A stretch of DNA of 64,000 bases from Klebsormidium nitens (lineage: Eukaryota; Streptophyta; Klebsormidiophyceae; Klebsormidiales; Klebsormidiaceae), in NCBI GenBank assembly GCA_000708835.1, contig DF237046.1, positions 73,961 through 137,960 on the forward strand, in the 5' to 3' direction. Position 1 is the first letter of the stretch. Each line of letters begins with the position of its first letter. Shown piece after piece: positions 12,169 to 26,100 of the stretch. The position numbers were made by a program, and so were the translations under genes. The notes beneath the pieces were generated by a model. It was not told the DNA's origin. It saw only the letters and a program-made list of their open reading frames with translations, and made no database searches.

Positions 12169-12940
12169 GCGTGCAGCGATACAGCGCAACTGGAGCAGAT
12201 GCTCGATTCATTACAATTATGCAGGATTACAATCATGTCAAATCTGTGAAATCATAATCCCCACCTATTAAGCGCGTTATGGGTAGGATTATGCCGCCGC
12301 GGCTGCGCAGTAAGCTAGCTAGGGACTTACGGTCATCCTGGCAGGAGGAGCCTGGATTTTGAATGTTACTAACACGTATACCTACTCGTATATTCATGCA
12401 CATGCACCTTACTGAGTGCAACTCAATCGCTCCATATATATGTAAGACGTAATCTGGCGCTGAATCCGATTAGCCTGCGCATGTTGGAACGAAAATTTTG
12501 AGATGGAATATGTATATGCGCACATTTCAACCATGCACGTTTATACGTGGGAAGCGGGGGTTACTGAATTCTCATATGATTTTGGCGGCATGCGCGCGTT
12601 TATCATGATGATTGATCATTCTGCGAACATATTTAGAGTTGCCGACACACGTCTGTCTTATGAAGAGCGACGGTTCAAGCTGGAGCTAGCGAATTGTTGA
12701 ATCGGAACAAGAATCCAGAATCAGTCTCTTGCAAGGATTGGGTTTCGATGCTATACGATATCCGTCTCGTGATGATGAATTGGCGGCTGACCACAGGAAG
12801 CTGCGCCGCTTGACAAACTTGATATCAATCCTACTAATGTTCGGCATATGCAGGCCCCTGGACAGGGTACCAATATAGCACGCAGATTGGCGGTCGTCAT
12901 ATCCTTAAAACTGGTGTCATTTGCACGTACGTAGAGATTG
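12169..12940. other. Convergent 3' intergenic spacer
   Basis: This lies between the ends of the KHE1-like gene (+) and the IPK gene (-). It is AT-richer, with no credible reading frame and presumably both 3' UTRs. No hairpin or repeat stands out. Confidence 0.5.
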
Positions 12941-15900
12941 TCAGTGGCCAGACGGTCTGAGGACGGTGCCCGTCCAAGGCTCCAAACTCGTTCGAGAACT
13001 GTCACCCTCCTTTCTTCCCATCAGCGACTTGTGCGGCGTCCCTCTGATCGCTGCCGAGGCTGCAGGTGTGCCGGCCTGCCATGAGCACATGATACCCACT
13101 CAGCATTGGTCGACCGATATCCGACGCCGTACTTTAGCGATGTGCACAGATATGTCAGGAACTTAGTTCCAACATCCCGTCTATTCCTTACTTCCTCAAA
13201 GTCTCGAGTTCGCCGCATCGGAGAGAATGCAGACGACGAAGCTCTTGCCTCTTGGAGAACGGGTGATCTACAAATCAACTGGTCAATCAAGCAACTTGCA
13301 GGGCATGTTCTTCAGATCCTGACCGGAGCTCAGCGGAGCACGATTTGCAACGCACTGTCCGGTTTGCTGCGAGATGCCGGTCTTACCTTTGCGATGTATA
13401 CCGGGATGCCCTTGGCTGCAATTTCTGCGGCCTCTTCAATCTTGGTGGCCATTCCGCCCGTCGTGTCGTGTGCAGCAGCCGCCATTTGTACGCCTGAAAG
13501 GGAAAATTAGACAGCATCGCTGCACCGGTCAACGTATGGGAGTAGAGGAGACGAGATCCGGTGCGCTAAGCCTTCAGATGTTGAGACGTTACGAGAAGAG
13601 GTTCCGACTTAACTGGAGCGGATGAGCTGTTAACCAGAACAAATGAAGTCAGAAGCATGTCAAAGAGCAGGGTTTCGGCATGGCACTCAATTAAGGAAGA
13701 TTACGGCTTTACAAGAAAGAGCTGTAGGAGACATGGGATCCGAACGCGAAAGGCATTCAAACGTTTCGCTTCGGCTACGTGCCTTTACGGACGGCGGATT
13801 CTTGTGCGAAGGGCACCCGCACAACTGGAACTTTCCGAACATAACATCTCCTGATTTCACAGCTCGAAAGAACGAAGCGCCAACCTTGAGCCAGGTCGTT
13901 CGGGTCAGTTATCGTCCACGTCCCGTCGCCCGCAACAGCTGCCGGATCAGATCGGGTAGGAACAGTTTGGGTCAGCGAGGTGCAAGCACGAAGCTACGAC
14001 CGTGGAGGTGGCTGACTCTAGCACAACCAGCCTTCGACCAGCCTTCCATCGCTCTTCTAAAGTACTTTTCTCGGCTTCATCGATGCCTCCCGCAACACAG
14101 AGCAGTGTCAAAAGCATTCCTGTTGCCGCCTGCCAAGACAATTTAAAGTCCGCAGAAATGCATGTTTTGCTTAGGGAAGGGAGATTGATTCGCACCTATT
14201 TCTCGTATCAAGCGTGCTCCGTCCTCCGACGGCGGCTTGTCGTAAACGCCAGCAACGTTAGTCTGGCTTTGTCAAAGAAACGCCCGCTAAAGGTCAGGCA
14301 AAGCGAGCACCAGAGAGAGAGCAGTCTGGCATCGTGCTCAGATAGTCATATCAGGTTGCCAAGACCAGAGTTGTCGTCCAGACCTCCTAGTATAATTTCA
14401 CAAGACTTATGTACAGGGCTCAAAGAAGCCAGCAATTAGGGCAGCTTTGCGCGAATCTGACTCCCTGGAGTGGATGCGAGAGGATACAAGGAAGACCACA
14501 AAGTCTGGCCGGAGGTCTGCGGCAAGCTTTCGGACAATGACATCACCACTAAGAATCGTACAACCCTGCGGAGGAGAAAGCTCTGTCAGTCTGACGCGAG
14601 AAGGCACGTTTTGCTTTTGAAAGGTCCGTTTCATGCTTGGCGACAAAACATAGACTTGACAACAGGTGGCTGAGGAATGTCAAAGCTTTGAGTGTCAGAA
14701 ATAGTCGCGAGCGAGTTACGCTGGCGAAAAGGCCTTCCTACAAACAAGCGGCTTGAATGAAGGTGGTTTCGTACCTGCCCACTGTCCAAGACTGCGTCGC
14801 CATGTAGTACCTGCAGTTTTGCAGATAACGTCAGCAAGTACTGTAAGAGAAAACGAATTCAGAAGCTATCCTGGCGCGAAAATGACTCCAAGCAGTCCAC
14901 GCACAAGTGCAAGGCGAAGATGCATCAGCAGACTTTCTATGGTGGGCTGAAGATAAGAGACTGTGAGACTGACCGGCAGGAGCCCCGCTTCGAGAGTTTT
15001 GCGAACGCTGGCAACATCGGAAGTGGCCAGCTGCAAAGAGCCAAGCAGTCAAATCACAGTCAGAACGGACGGAACGTAAACATGGCTTCCCAGCCACTCA
15101 ATATGAGCCCGTTGGGCTGTACTTGACATTCAACGAAGAAACCTTTCTTGAACCGTTTATTTAAGAGGCAGTAGTTGAGGGGGGTCCTCGAAAGCTGGCC
15201 GGGAGTCCACGTTTTCCTTCCATCCATCCTGTCAACATGCTATTTCATGATTTCCAAAGATTGCAAGGAGCTGACAGTGGACCCACTTCCAAGGAGCCCC
15301 CTGGAAATAATGTAAACTCTCGAGACATATAAAGTATCTCATTTTCCAGATTGCCGGCATTTAAGCTGTGGACACCAACAAGGTCTTCCTGTACACGAGC
15401 TTATTAGCCTCTCACCTTTCTGTTATGAGTGGTCCATCCGCCAGCAAATGGGGATAGTCCACAAGCTGCAACCCCTCCTGGAGTCAGACACAGGGGGCAC
15501 CATGAGCTTGAAGAAGAGGATGACAAGGAGCAATCTAGATATCCTCTTGATGGACAGCATTGCACACTCAAGAGTCTCGCTCACAATTTTCCAACTTCTC
15601 TTCAATGAATCCTGATTGACCATTACTTGAGAGCGATTGTGATCAGGGATGCGCGTCAGCAAGAACTCCAACCACTACTACGTAGACCATACAAGAAAGG
15701 AGGCGTACCCTCACATAGCCTTCTGACGACCTCGTGGTTCAATTTTGTGACAGACACTCTGGTCTCCGCAAAGCCTTGAAGAATGTGTGCTGTCGAACCA
15801 AGGCCCCCTTTTGAGACACCATACTTGCTGGCTTGGAAATGTCCAAAGGAACCTGCCAGCACAAGAGGGCGCATCAGTGCTCTGTTCTTCAGCCGAACTC

Positions 15901-16452
15901 ACCACCTGAAAGGTATGTGCCGACTTAGTTACGTACTCAAGTTTATAGCCATCCACAGACGCTCTTGAGGACGAAGTTGGCTCCCGCTCTTTGAATGTGC
16001 GTACTTAAGTTGCAAAAGAGGGATCAGCGAGCAAAATAGGATGTGCACCTGTTGTTTTCGAGCTGACGCCAAATCTGGATCAGGCTGACAACTCCAGGAT
16101 TGGCCCTTAAAAACTGTCGACCATCAATGCCTTGCTGAGGCCCATCGTATAGTGCTGCATATCTGCTGTCAGCGATCCGTCTGCCAAGACTTGGATCACA
16201 AAGCTTCATTGAGGATGCACAAATTGCCACCCCATTGCCACGCGTTGTCTTACCTGCCCCATGAACGATCACAATGTGGTCTGCCTCCTTGTCATTGCCC
16301 CCAGCCCGAAGGCTGTCTACAATGTGCTGTATCGTGGCTGTGAGCACAGTTTCATGCAGCGTTTCAAACTCATTCTTTTTGGTTATTGCTGCACCTCCCA
16401 ACTTTAGAATGCAGCGCACCCGGGGCCCTGCTTGGTCAGAGCCTCCAGCCAT
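12941..16452 (-). CDS. IPK: Isopentenyl phosphate kinase
   Basis: Ten exons on the minus strand: 16452-16254, 15852-15709, 15474-15416, 15030-14974, 14810-14775, 14565-14488, 14262-14196, 13938-13885, 13493-13387 and 13075-12941, giving 311 residues with all phases consistent. It belongs to the amino-acid kinase fold. The phosphate-binding start is LKLGGAAITKKNE; the split VHGAG/SFGHFQAS motif carries the histidine needed by IPKs to hold isopentenyl phosphate; later come VLHGDAVLD, GCTILSGDVIVRKLA, the TNVAGVYDKPP segment, DTTGGMATKIEEA and a C-terminal AGTPAASAA...PWTGTV. The enzyme phosphorylates isopentenyl (and dimethylallyl) phosphate with ATP, returning them to the isoprenoid pool; plant IPK is cytosolic. 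Exon 3 could start at 15477, adding one residue. It lies head to head with the Pol I gene. Length is close to the ~330 residues of land-plant IPK. Confidence 0.93.
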
Positions 16453-17175
16453 AAGCGCTCTCGGATCTCAAAGCTGTACACTAATTGTTCATGCTGTTTG
16501 AGCTCCAGACGGATCAATGCGCATTTCGTGGGCCGAGATCCACAATAGCTAAAGGTTGCTATTGTGTTTCAGAAGCTTCAGAGCAGCCTTCTGTGGCTTC
16601 AATAGGTCAGTACAAAGCTTCAGGCCCTATGCAGCGTGCTTGCAAAATGCTTTGTGACGCCAAATTGCGCATTGCATTCGCTCCCTGCATGCTAGCTATG
16701 TTAGCTTTATCGGACTTGGTCTAGCTTTAAAAATTCAACCAGGGCTTCAAGCCTGGCCCTGATCATTTTTCAGAACTCGTCTTGAATACTGTGAGAACCG
16801 GCACTTTTATCCCAAGAACCGGCTGATACTCACAGGCAATTGTGTGCCGTTCCCTTTGCAGTCAAAGACAACGTTAGGAAGCTCTTGAGATTATTTCCAT
16901 TAAACCATTCCCAAGCACTTTCAATCCAGCAGCCTGAGAGGAGCCTTCGCTGGCCTTGAAGTTGATGTACAGATAGGCATGTCAAGCTTGCTCCCAGAAG
17001 GCAGGTGTAAGCATGAAGGTGCACTCTGAACGCCTACAATCCTCTGCAAACGAGCTTCACTGAATTTTGGGTGAACAGCTTCTTTGATGAGACCGGTATG
17101 CTCAGACGGCACCCCTTTTTGGATGAGGCCTAGGAAGAACCATTCCTTGTGACCCCGGTCCCTTCGCAAGCTGCC
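16453..17175. promoter_or_regulatory. Shared divergent promoter region, IPK / Pol I subunit 2
   Basis: These 723 bases separate the IPK start codon (minus strand) from the Pol I subunit start codon (plus strand), so both promoters must lie here or overlap the genes. I see no TATA box at a convincing distance. A minus-strand frame across 16921-17268 has a protein-like run (HPKFSEARLQRIVG) but overlaps the Pol I first exon and has no partner exon, so I read it as chance or 5' UTR. Confidence 0.5.
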
Positions 17176-20100
17176 ATGGCGGTTCTTTCGAACGGCCCCG
17201 AGGAGGGCGGCGGCGACAGCCTGGACCGGGATGTCCCCGAGAAGCTGATGAATCTGTCCCGCCCCCATATCGAGTCATATGACTACTTCATTGAGAAGGG
17301 CATGCACGAGGCCGTGGCGCGGCTGGACAACATGGAGATTACGCATCCTGTGGACAAGAAGACGCTGGAGATGTGGGTCGATAACCTGGTGGTGCACCAG
17401 CCAGAGAAAGAGTACACGGACGTGTCAGAGAAGCGGCTGTTTCCCAATGAGGTGAGTTTGCCCGATGGAGGGTCGCAAAAGGGTGGTGGGCGAGTGACCG
17501 CCAGAGAGAAGGGGGCAAGTTAATGAGATGTGCCGTCCTGACCGGAGACTTGAACTTTTTCTTGGAAATTTTCAAAGAAAAAGTGCAGAGAAGGGATGCT
17601 ATGGTATTCCGCAGCTATTTCTTCCTGGGCGTCAGCTTGCTGCAGCTGACGGCTTGATTTTAGACAAGATGCAGTGCATCTGCGCCCTTGCTGCAGCATA
17701 CGGCAGTGGCGACCACTTTTTCACACTGCTTTAAAGTGTCCTCACACCCTCATCCTTCATCTCGTTGCGATTGCTTATGAATGTCTCTTCAGTCCTGTTC
17801 CCCTCTCATAGTGGTGGTGAAAGTCTCAAATCATGATGTCCAGGCAAGGGATTTTTGGTGGTCTGCTTTGTGGCGAAAGAAAAATAGAGTGAGCGACGGA
17901 GCTTTAAATGTAATGCAACCTCTGTCAACAACCCCATGCAGTGCCGGGAGGGTGGCTTGACGTATCGGGGCAAGCTGACGGCAGACATCTGCTACCGGGT
18001 GGGAGATGGGCCGGTCCAAAAGTTCGATCAGAAGACGTGAGCACGGGAAATGGGGACTGTCCTGTCAAGGTTTACTTTTTACGGTCCGGTCGTTTGAAGC
18101 AAGCTGGCTTGATACCAGAACTGATTGCGTTCCGTAGAAGAATGTGAAGACTCTAACGGAGGGCTCGAAGTCACCCCTTACTTAGATACCTCTTGCGTCT
18201 GTTGTTATGCGAGAAGTATTCGTGGACCCGTATCTGCGGAAACCAGAGTGGGTGTCATTGTTAATCTTGCGTCAATAAGTGCAGAATCCGAAACCATGCC
18301 ACATCAGTGTATGTGGTAGGAAGATTGAGCGCCTGTGATGCCGTTTTTCACATTGTGAGCGATTTTTGCGAGCGCCAACCAAACATTCCAAAGTCAGAGA
18401 CTCTCACAAAGTCGAAGGCAGTGGACGGACAAAAGTCTCCAATAACGGACGCCGACAAGCTAAACCATTTCCGTCTTATGGCCCCTCCGAACTCGTATCG
18501 CAGAGATATCTCTGTTCCGTCCAATCTTTGAGCTCCGAAATTTTGCCACACCCTGCGGATTTCACTCTTAAAACAATCATAAGAGACTGAACTTTTGATG
18601 AGACGAAGCTGACAAAAATAAAATGACAAAAAATAAACTTCCTAGACGGAAAAGTTACCCCGCTCCGCACCTGTGCCCACCCTAATTCTCCGATGCCTAC
18701 CGCATCCGTCCCGGAGAAGGCGTCCGATTCTTTTACACCCATGATGATCAACGAGCTAGTGATCACGTGCAGCATTGGGTCCGTCCCGATCATGGTCCGC
18801 TCGAGCCGGTGCCACCTGCAGCACCTGACGCAGCGCCATTTGGTGGCGCGCCACGAGGAGGCGCTCGAGTTCGGGGGCTACTTCATCGTGAACGGCATCG
18901 AGAAGCTGATTCGCATGCTCATCGTGCCGCGCCGCAACTACGTCATGGCCCTCAAGCGCTCCGCGTACCTCAACCGCGGGCCCATGTACTCCGACAAGGC
19001 CACCGTCATCAGGTGAGGGGCGACCGGGAGGGGCCCATGCGGTCAACCGCGCTGTGGATTCTTTAGATTTGAGCTTTCATCAGAAATAAGAAGAGCGACG
19101 AATTACAGGAGGCAAACAGTAGGTGGTCGTCTGTGATCTACGGAGTTCGCAGACATTTTGAGATTGCAGCGTTGTTCGAAGTTTAGCTGGCTTATAAGTT
19201 GCTGCGTAAGTTCGGCGGTAGCCTACTCGATATTCACCCAGACAATATCAAGTCCCATGTTCTGACGATGGATTTGCCGTCTCACACCAGCCGTGTCGAC
19301 TTGCAGGTCTGCACGCCCCGACCAGACGACGATGACCACCCGGGTGCATTACCTGGTGGACGGCAATGCGAACGTGGCCTTCACACTGCGCCGCCAGGAG
19401 TTCTTCATCCCAGTGGGCATCGTGCTGAAAGTGAGTTTCGAGTGGCGATTTGCGACTTTATTTGCGGTTCCGAGGGGGAGATTTCGCATGTTCGGGGAGA
19501 CATGCTCGTGATCTGGTATCTGATCACGGTGTAGCACGCTAAAGGGATCAAGTGAAAAGAGCCTAATCCCATCGCTCGTAACATATTGGTTAGCGATTGG
19601 GGTCTGCACAAGGTCGGGTTTGACGGCTTAAGAGCAGAACAGCGCGTCGACCTGACTCGTATGTTGCAGCGTGAGCTCCCTAAAAAGAACTAAGAATCTG
19701 AGACTTTCATCGACGGTTGCAAAGGCTTGTGACTCTGTCCGGTCAGTGGTTTGACGATTTGCCAGAGCGAATGAGCTCATGGGACCGGTGAACTTGAAAG
19801 ATAAGAAGGATCAAATCAGATTTGGACACCTGGATTCTTGCTTACAAAGTCGACATCCTTTGCTGGAAAGGTGTGCTGAAGAAGTGCATCGTTCTGCTGG
19901 ATTTCGATCTTTTGCGACGGTTCGTGCCATCTTGTTTGCCGCAGAGTCTGGTGGAGGCGAGCGACAAGGAGATTTACGAGCGGCTGATTGCGGGGGGCGG
20001 CAGCCACTTCGTGGCGCAGAGAGCGGAGCTGGTGCTGCGGGAAGTGCACCGCTACGCGCTGCGCACCAGGGCCGAGTGCCTCGCCTTCCTGGGTGAGCCG

Positions 20101-23100
20101 CTTTTATCGTACTCTTTTGGTATTTTTGCAGGAGTCCGAGAAGCCCTCCTGCTTCTGGCCTCTTCAATACTTATCGTGTGTGCTCTATACTGAATACTTA
20201 GTTCGGCTGGGTATTGACACCCTGTCTTCGGGATTGGGCTCTTCTAAAGGCACGTTCCCCTATTTGTTCTATCCAAGTGCTACAAATTTAGCGTCCCTTA
20301 GGAGGAGCAAGTTTCTCACCAGAGTTAAACCAAAGAAGAAAAGGTTCGACTCAATCGCGGGGTGCTTCGTCGGTCTCTCAATATCCCTAACGGTGCCACG
20401 TGCTTGCCAGGCGAGCGGTTCCGCGCGCTGCTGGACTACCCCGCACGGATGTCGGACCGCGCCGCAGGGCAGAAGCTGCTGGACGACAACGTGCTGGTGC
20501 ACCTGGAGCGGCCGCAGGACAAGTTCAACCTGCTCGTGTGAGCCGTCAAAAGAAAATTCCGCTTTCGGTCTGCAAGACTTTGAGGCCCAACACCATGAAT
20601 CTCAACTTCTGGCTTCTTGGATGGACCCGCCTCCTTCTCCTTACACAGCCCATCCAGTAGAAGGTTGTTCGTGGTGCCTACCAAGACAATGTTGACCTGT
20701 TCGAGCGAGCCGCCACATTAAGGGCTCCCCAGCCTGACACTTGTCCAAATCGCTGTAGTGCACTTACACGGTATACAGTAGCTCAGTGTCCGAACGGAAT
20801 TACATCCTCCTGTTGCGCGATGCAATCAAGAGAAAAGAAGAACGCTGCTTTCGTGTTGCTGAGGGGTGACAATTTTGGAGCTTGGTTCCAGCTTGTATTG
20901 GTTTGTTGTATATAGCGAAACGAACGGAAGGGCCGGTGCGTAATCTTGCTCTTGCTAGCTGATATTGAATCTTCTGTCATGTCGCCTTGATATCGGCTTG
21001 TTATCAAACTGCAAGAGAGTCTCTCCCGCCAATAGTTTAGCAACTTCCGATCACTGGACCGTCCCCGCGGCGCAGAAACTCCTCGTCAAAGTCTTCTGAA
21101 TGGCGGCCCTGTTCTCAGCGAATCCTGACTGCTCGCGCGCGCTCGGTACACAGGTTCATGGTGCACAAGCTGTACGCGCTGGTGGACGGCGGGTGCTGCG
21201 ACGACAATGCGGACGCGCTGGTGCACCACGAGCTGCTGCTGCCGGGCCACCTGCTCACCATGTTCCTCAAGGTGCGCGCGCAGTCACTCTCCGCAGGGGT
21301 TGCTCTGGGTTCAGTCTCAAGCGATGTAGGGTGCGAATCTTAGGGGTGAAGCGACCTGGCTTAGCCTGTGCACGCAACGAGTTGGTCTGAGTGGCAAACA
21401 GATCGAAGAATGAAGCTTGCTGGTTGGAGTTGCGTTGAAGATTTAGGGCCTTGGTGCTACGATAGCGGCTGCTGCTACGACTTCCCGCTCTCACAAGTTG
21501 ATCCCGTGTTTTAACAGCTTGTACCGCTGGGCTCAGAAGTGAATCTGAATCGATTTGATTTTCCCCGGAGATTATCTATACGGTTCAAGGTGGACACATC
21601 GCTGCTCCTGCCATTTTACGAAACCACCGTCTCGTCATGAGCCAAAAGGGGCTGGAGCTGGGACCATCATTCCGAAACTTGCTCGAATGTCTACTGTCCT
21701 GACACTCCTTGTCCCGCTGGTTTCCAGGAGCGGCTGCAGGAGTATTTGCAGCGCACCAAGGCTGTCATCGAGAAGGACCTCCGCGAGAACAAGGCGAAAG
21801 TCGACTTCTCCGACTCTACCTACCTCAAAAAGGCGCTCGACAAGAACGGCGTGGACATCGGCAAAAAGATGGGCTACTTTTTGGCAACGGGCAACCTGGT
21901 GTCGCAGTCGGGGCTCGATCTGCAGCAGACGAGCGGCTTCACCATTGTCGCGGAGCGGCTCAACTATCTGCGCTACGTGTCGCACTTCCGCTCCGTGCAT
22001 CGCGGGGCCTACTTTGCGCAGCTGCGGACCACCACCGTGCGCAAGCTCCTTCCAGAGTGAGTGGGTCGCGTTGTCTTTGATCTGGAAGCAAGAGATCGAG
22101 ATCCTAGCGTTCTGAGTCGTTCAAAGATCTTCTCACTTTCTACGAAATCAAGGGAAGCTCTTAAGTGAAGTGATTCTGACGGGCATACTCAAAGCCCGCT
22201 GACTGGGGCGGTCAAAAGTTGGGCTGGTCTGTTGTCGGCGGTAAGTCCAGGTGTATGTTTTGTGTTCTTTGGAGATCTCTCGGTGAGCTCGTTTTCAAAG
22301 CGTCGCCCAGAAGGAAGCGAGCGCAGACGACTTGGTTGTTCATCGCAGGTTCGTGGCGAAACGCCTCCTTAGTCGCTGTCTCCGAGGAGAAGATTCTGTT
22401 CACAAGTTCGCAGCTTGCGCAGAAGACTGACTCTGTGGTTGCACCAAAGCTTTGGTTGACCTGAGCAAGAATTCGCTTTCGTTCCCCCCTCCAAGAGTTT
22501 CCCGCCACTGCCCGCCAGTCGGTTCGTAACCCCGCCCTCTCCCGCCCGCAGGTCGTGGGGCTTCAAATGTAGGAGTTGTAAGCCTTAAGGTCTAGTAAGC
22601 TCCAAACTTAAGATCGAAACCATGACCCTCAAAAATACCTGCGCCGCATTCTTACTGAATTTAAGTGTCCAAAGTAGGCCCACCCGTTCCAGGCTGGTAG
22701 TCATTTTGTTTTTTTGACGCTTAGTTTCCTAAAAGCCAAACTTTACCCCTACAGGTCGTGGGGCTTCATGTGCCCGGTGCACACCCCCGACGGCGCCCCC
22801 TGCGGCCTGCTCATGCACCTCACCATGCACTGCCGCGTCGTTACCACCGATCGCGCGCGCGAAGCGGACACCATCGCGGCGAATCTGAACAACACGCTGC
22901 TCGAGATGGGCATGCTCCCGGCGGCCACGGGGCTCGTTCTGCCGAGCCCTCCCAGCCACGTGGCGGTCATGCAGGACGGGAGGGTAATTGGAGCTTTGCG
23001 AGCAAGCGCGGCGCCCGGTGTGGTGGCGCGCATGCGGGCGCTCAAGACGCAGGGAGAGCTGCCCGCCGATCTAGAGGTGGGAAAGTGAAGAACTTAAGGG

Positions 23101-26100
23101 TATCAGGCAATCTAGGGTATAAGGGTTCCAGCTTTCAGCTTGATGACGTGCTTCGACAGCGTGGAAGCAAGACCTGCGTCCAAGGCAATGTGGTTAGACA
23201 GCCTTGGGTAATCTGCAGGCTGCCAAAACAAATCGATGCACCAGTGCTGGCGTAACTTTCTGCGCGGTTGCGAAATTGTCCTGTCGATAAACGTCGACGA
23301 GTCCTTCATCAATTTGGTTCCCATGCCTGTGGTTGTTTCCGGGCTTTACAATGCATCCAGGGGATTGCCAGCCTCAGTCTTTTTCGCTGCCTTCACTGCA
23401 GATTGCTCACATCCCGTTCGAGGAGGGCGGTCCCTTCCCCGGGGTGTTCCTGGCCACCAGCCCCGCCCGGATGATCCGGCCGGTGCGGCAACTAGACAGC
23501 GGCGAGGTCGAAATGATTGGCCCGCTGGAGCAGGTATGTAGCCTTTGAACTCTGGAGAAGGAAAGATGTGTGAGCCCACCGCCTTTTGACGTTGATTTAC
23601 ATACCCGAATGCTTTGAGATGATTGGATCGCGATCTGCGCTGTTACTAATTCACTGTCAGACAACAAAAACTGTAACGAGATTCCTGGAACTTTTCATGA
23701 GTTGCTCTCTATCGATTTAGCTACTGATTCCGAAGTCCGAAGCATGGTCACAGGCTCCAAAGGTCAACAGCATCATTTCAAGGCACTTCTCCCTTCCGTT
23801 CCTCCGAGTCCGAAACTCTGTTCCTCGCCTGTGTCTGGATGCGAATAGACGTGCCGTGACCGGACTGCTTTGCTAGAGCTCTGCTCATTCGATTGTAAGA
23901 CCTGTTCACTTGTTTCCCTTGCCTCTGTCCAGATGTACATGGACGTGCGGTGTCCGGACGGCACGACGGGCGGCGGCGCGGACGTCCGGTTCACGCACGA
24001 GGAGCTGCACCCGACGGGCATGCTGAGCATGGTGGCCAACCTGACGCCCTGGAGCGACTACAACCAGAGCCCGCGAAACATGTACCAGTGCCAGGCAAGC
24101 GCAACCCACGAGGCGCCCGGGATCCTCCGCGCATGTTGACTGTTTTCTAGAACTGGTCATAGCTGAGAGGGGCTGGACGGTGCTGTCAAGGTTCACGTTT
24201 GGGCAAGCAAGGACGTTATGTTGCTTTGAACCTCGTGGGCGTTCCAAGAGTCAGCATTTGCACAAATTTGCCGAGCGTGTCCACGGATATGTATAATTCT
24301 TTTCTTTGAAGAGTCAATCAAGAGACACTAGGTGGTTCAGGCGAGATGTGCTTCTTAAGAGCTTCAAACCCGGTGCGCTCTGTTTCTGGGCACCCAGACT
24401 TTCAAGGAGCTTCTTTTCATTGTCAGCTTCGTGTCCCTTGAGTACCAACGCCCCCAACTCCTGGCTGATAAGCACTGTCTCGTGCCTTGAATGGGCACGG
24501 GCTGATGTGAGAAGCGCGCATCACAGTTGATTGACTCGCCCCCCCAAATTCCTGCGCAGATGGGCAAGCAGACGATGGGCGTCCCGTACCACGCCAACAC
24601 GCACCGGCCCGACACCAAGACGTACCGCCTGCAGACACCGCAGAAGCCCATCGCCCGGACGGGGACTTACGGCGACTACTGCGTGGACGATTACCCCCTC
24701 GGGACAAACGCGGTGGTCGCCGTGCTCGCGTACACGGGGTGAGCAGGCTGTTGCATTTGTACCCCAGCAGTCCAAAAGCGACTGCCTACGAAGACTTGCT
24801 GCTTAGAGGCGGGTGTTTTGAGTGCACCTTGAGCCGGCGGCGGCGTGCGGTTCTTTCTGATAAACGTAGCTTGAGTGTCAGTATCATCACTTGACGGCTT
24901 TGCCACGGCTGACGAAGTACGGAGACTCGCTGCTTGTACATGTGTCGTCCTCAACCAACACACGGACAGGACATTCAGTAGAACCTTTCCATTGCCATAC
25001 TGGCAACTCCCCTGTCTCCTAAGATTCAGAAGCCCCAGGCACCAAAATTGAAAACTTTACCCCAAAAAGTACCCGCTGCGCACCCCTACACGCCTACCCA
25101 CCCACCAACCCTACCCATCCCCCGGCCTATGACCCTCACGAGACAAGCCCCTTACAAGGCAGGGGAGTTATTACTATCCCATTGTCTTCTCCGTCTCGCT
25201 GCTTTCCACTATTTCAGGGGTTATACTCACTGCAGGCCAGCCTCTGGTGCGCTCAGCTGGATTTTGCAAGCTGACCTGGGCCGTTCGTCCCAGGTACGAC
25301 ATGGAGGACGCGATGATCATCAACAAGTCCGCGATGGAGCGCGGGCTGTGCCACGGCACCATGTTCAAAACGGAGACCATCGACCTAAAGCCGCTGCGCG
25401 CGCGCGGGGACGCCATCACCACAGAGTTCCGCAGGGGGTCAAAGAAGGCGCGGCCCTCGGCCCCCGGCAAGAGCGGGGACCCCATCGAAAAGTTCATCGA
25501 CGTCGACGGGCTGCCGCACGTGGGGCAGGTGAGCCGTTCCTTGAGGAGATTGGAAGGCATACGGAGCCTCGTTGCCGTGTACAGATCCGATGAGGATTGG
25601 TATTGCTGTACTGCCGCTTTTAATCGCAAGGGATGGGGCGGAAGGAGGGGGGCGGGTCGAGGAGAGTAGATGGTTTTGAAGCATCGCTCTCAGACGGGTA
25701 GAAGGAGCATCGCCCCGCTCCGCCTTTCGAGGATTTCAACCCTGTAGCGCGCAGGTCCAGACTGCTACAACTTCTTTTAATGTCAGCATTCGATTTCGGC
25801 GCTGTCCTTATGAAGACTTGACCCCCGTGTGTTTGCTACGTACAGCCGCTGCAGTCGGACGACCCGTACGTGAGCGCGGTGAACAAGGTGACGGGGCAGG
25901 AGAAGCTGACCAAGCTCAAGGGGAGCGAGAACGCGGTGGTGGACCAGGTGAGGAGCAGCCACCGCCAATGTTGCTGCAACCTTCAGCTTCTTGCTGCCTT
26001 GAAAAAATGGCCCTTGCCTTTGGCTTGGAAGGAGTTTATCACCTTTCAGTGTCAGAAAGGAGAATATTGAGCGCCTGCAGCTTTGCAATAGCTCCTATCT

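Noticed and set aside
13298-13367. Alternative last exon for IPK after the donor at 13386
   Set aside because: It is in phase and ends in a stop, but lacks the AGT...W-GT ending of IPKs, which the exon at 12941-13075 supplies.
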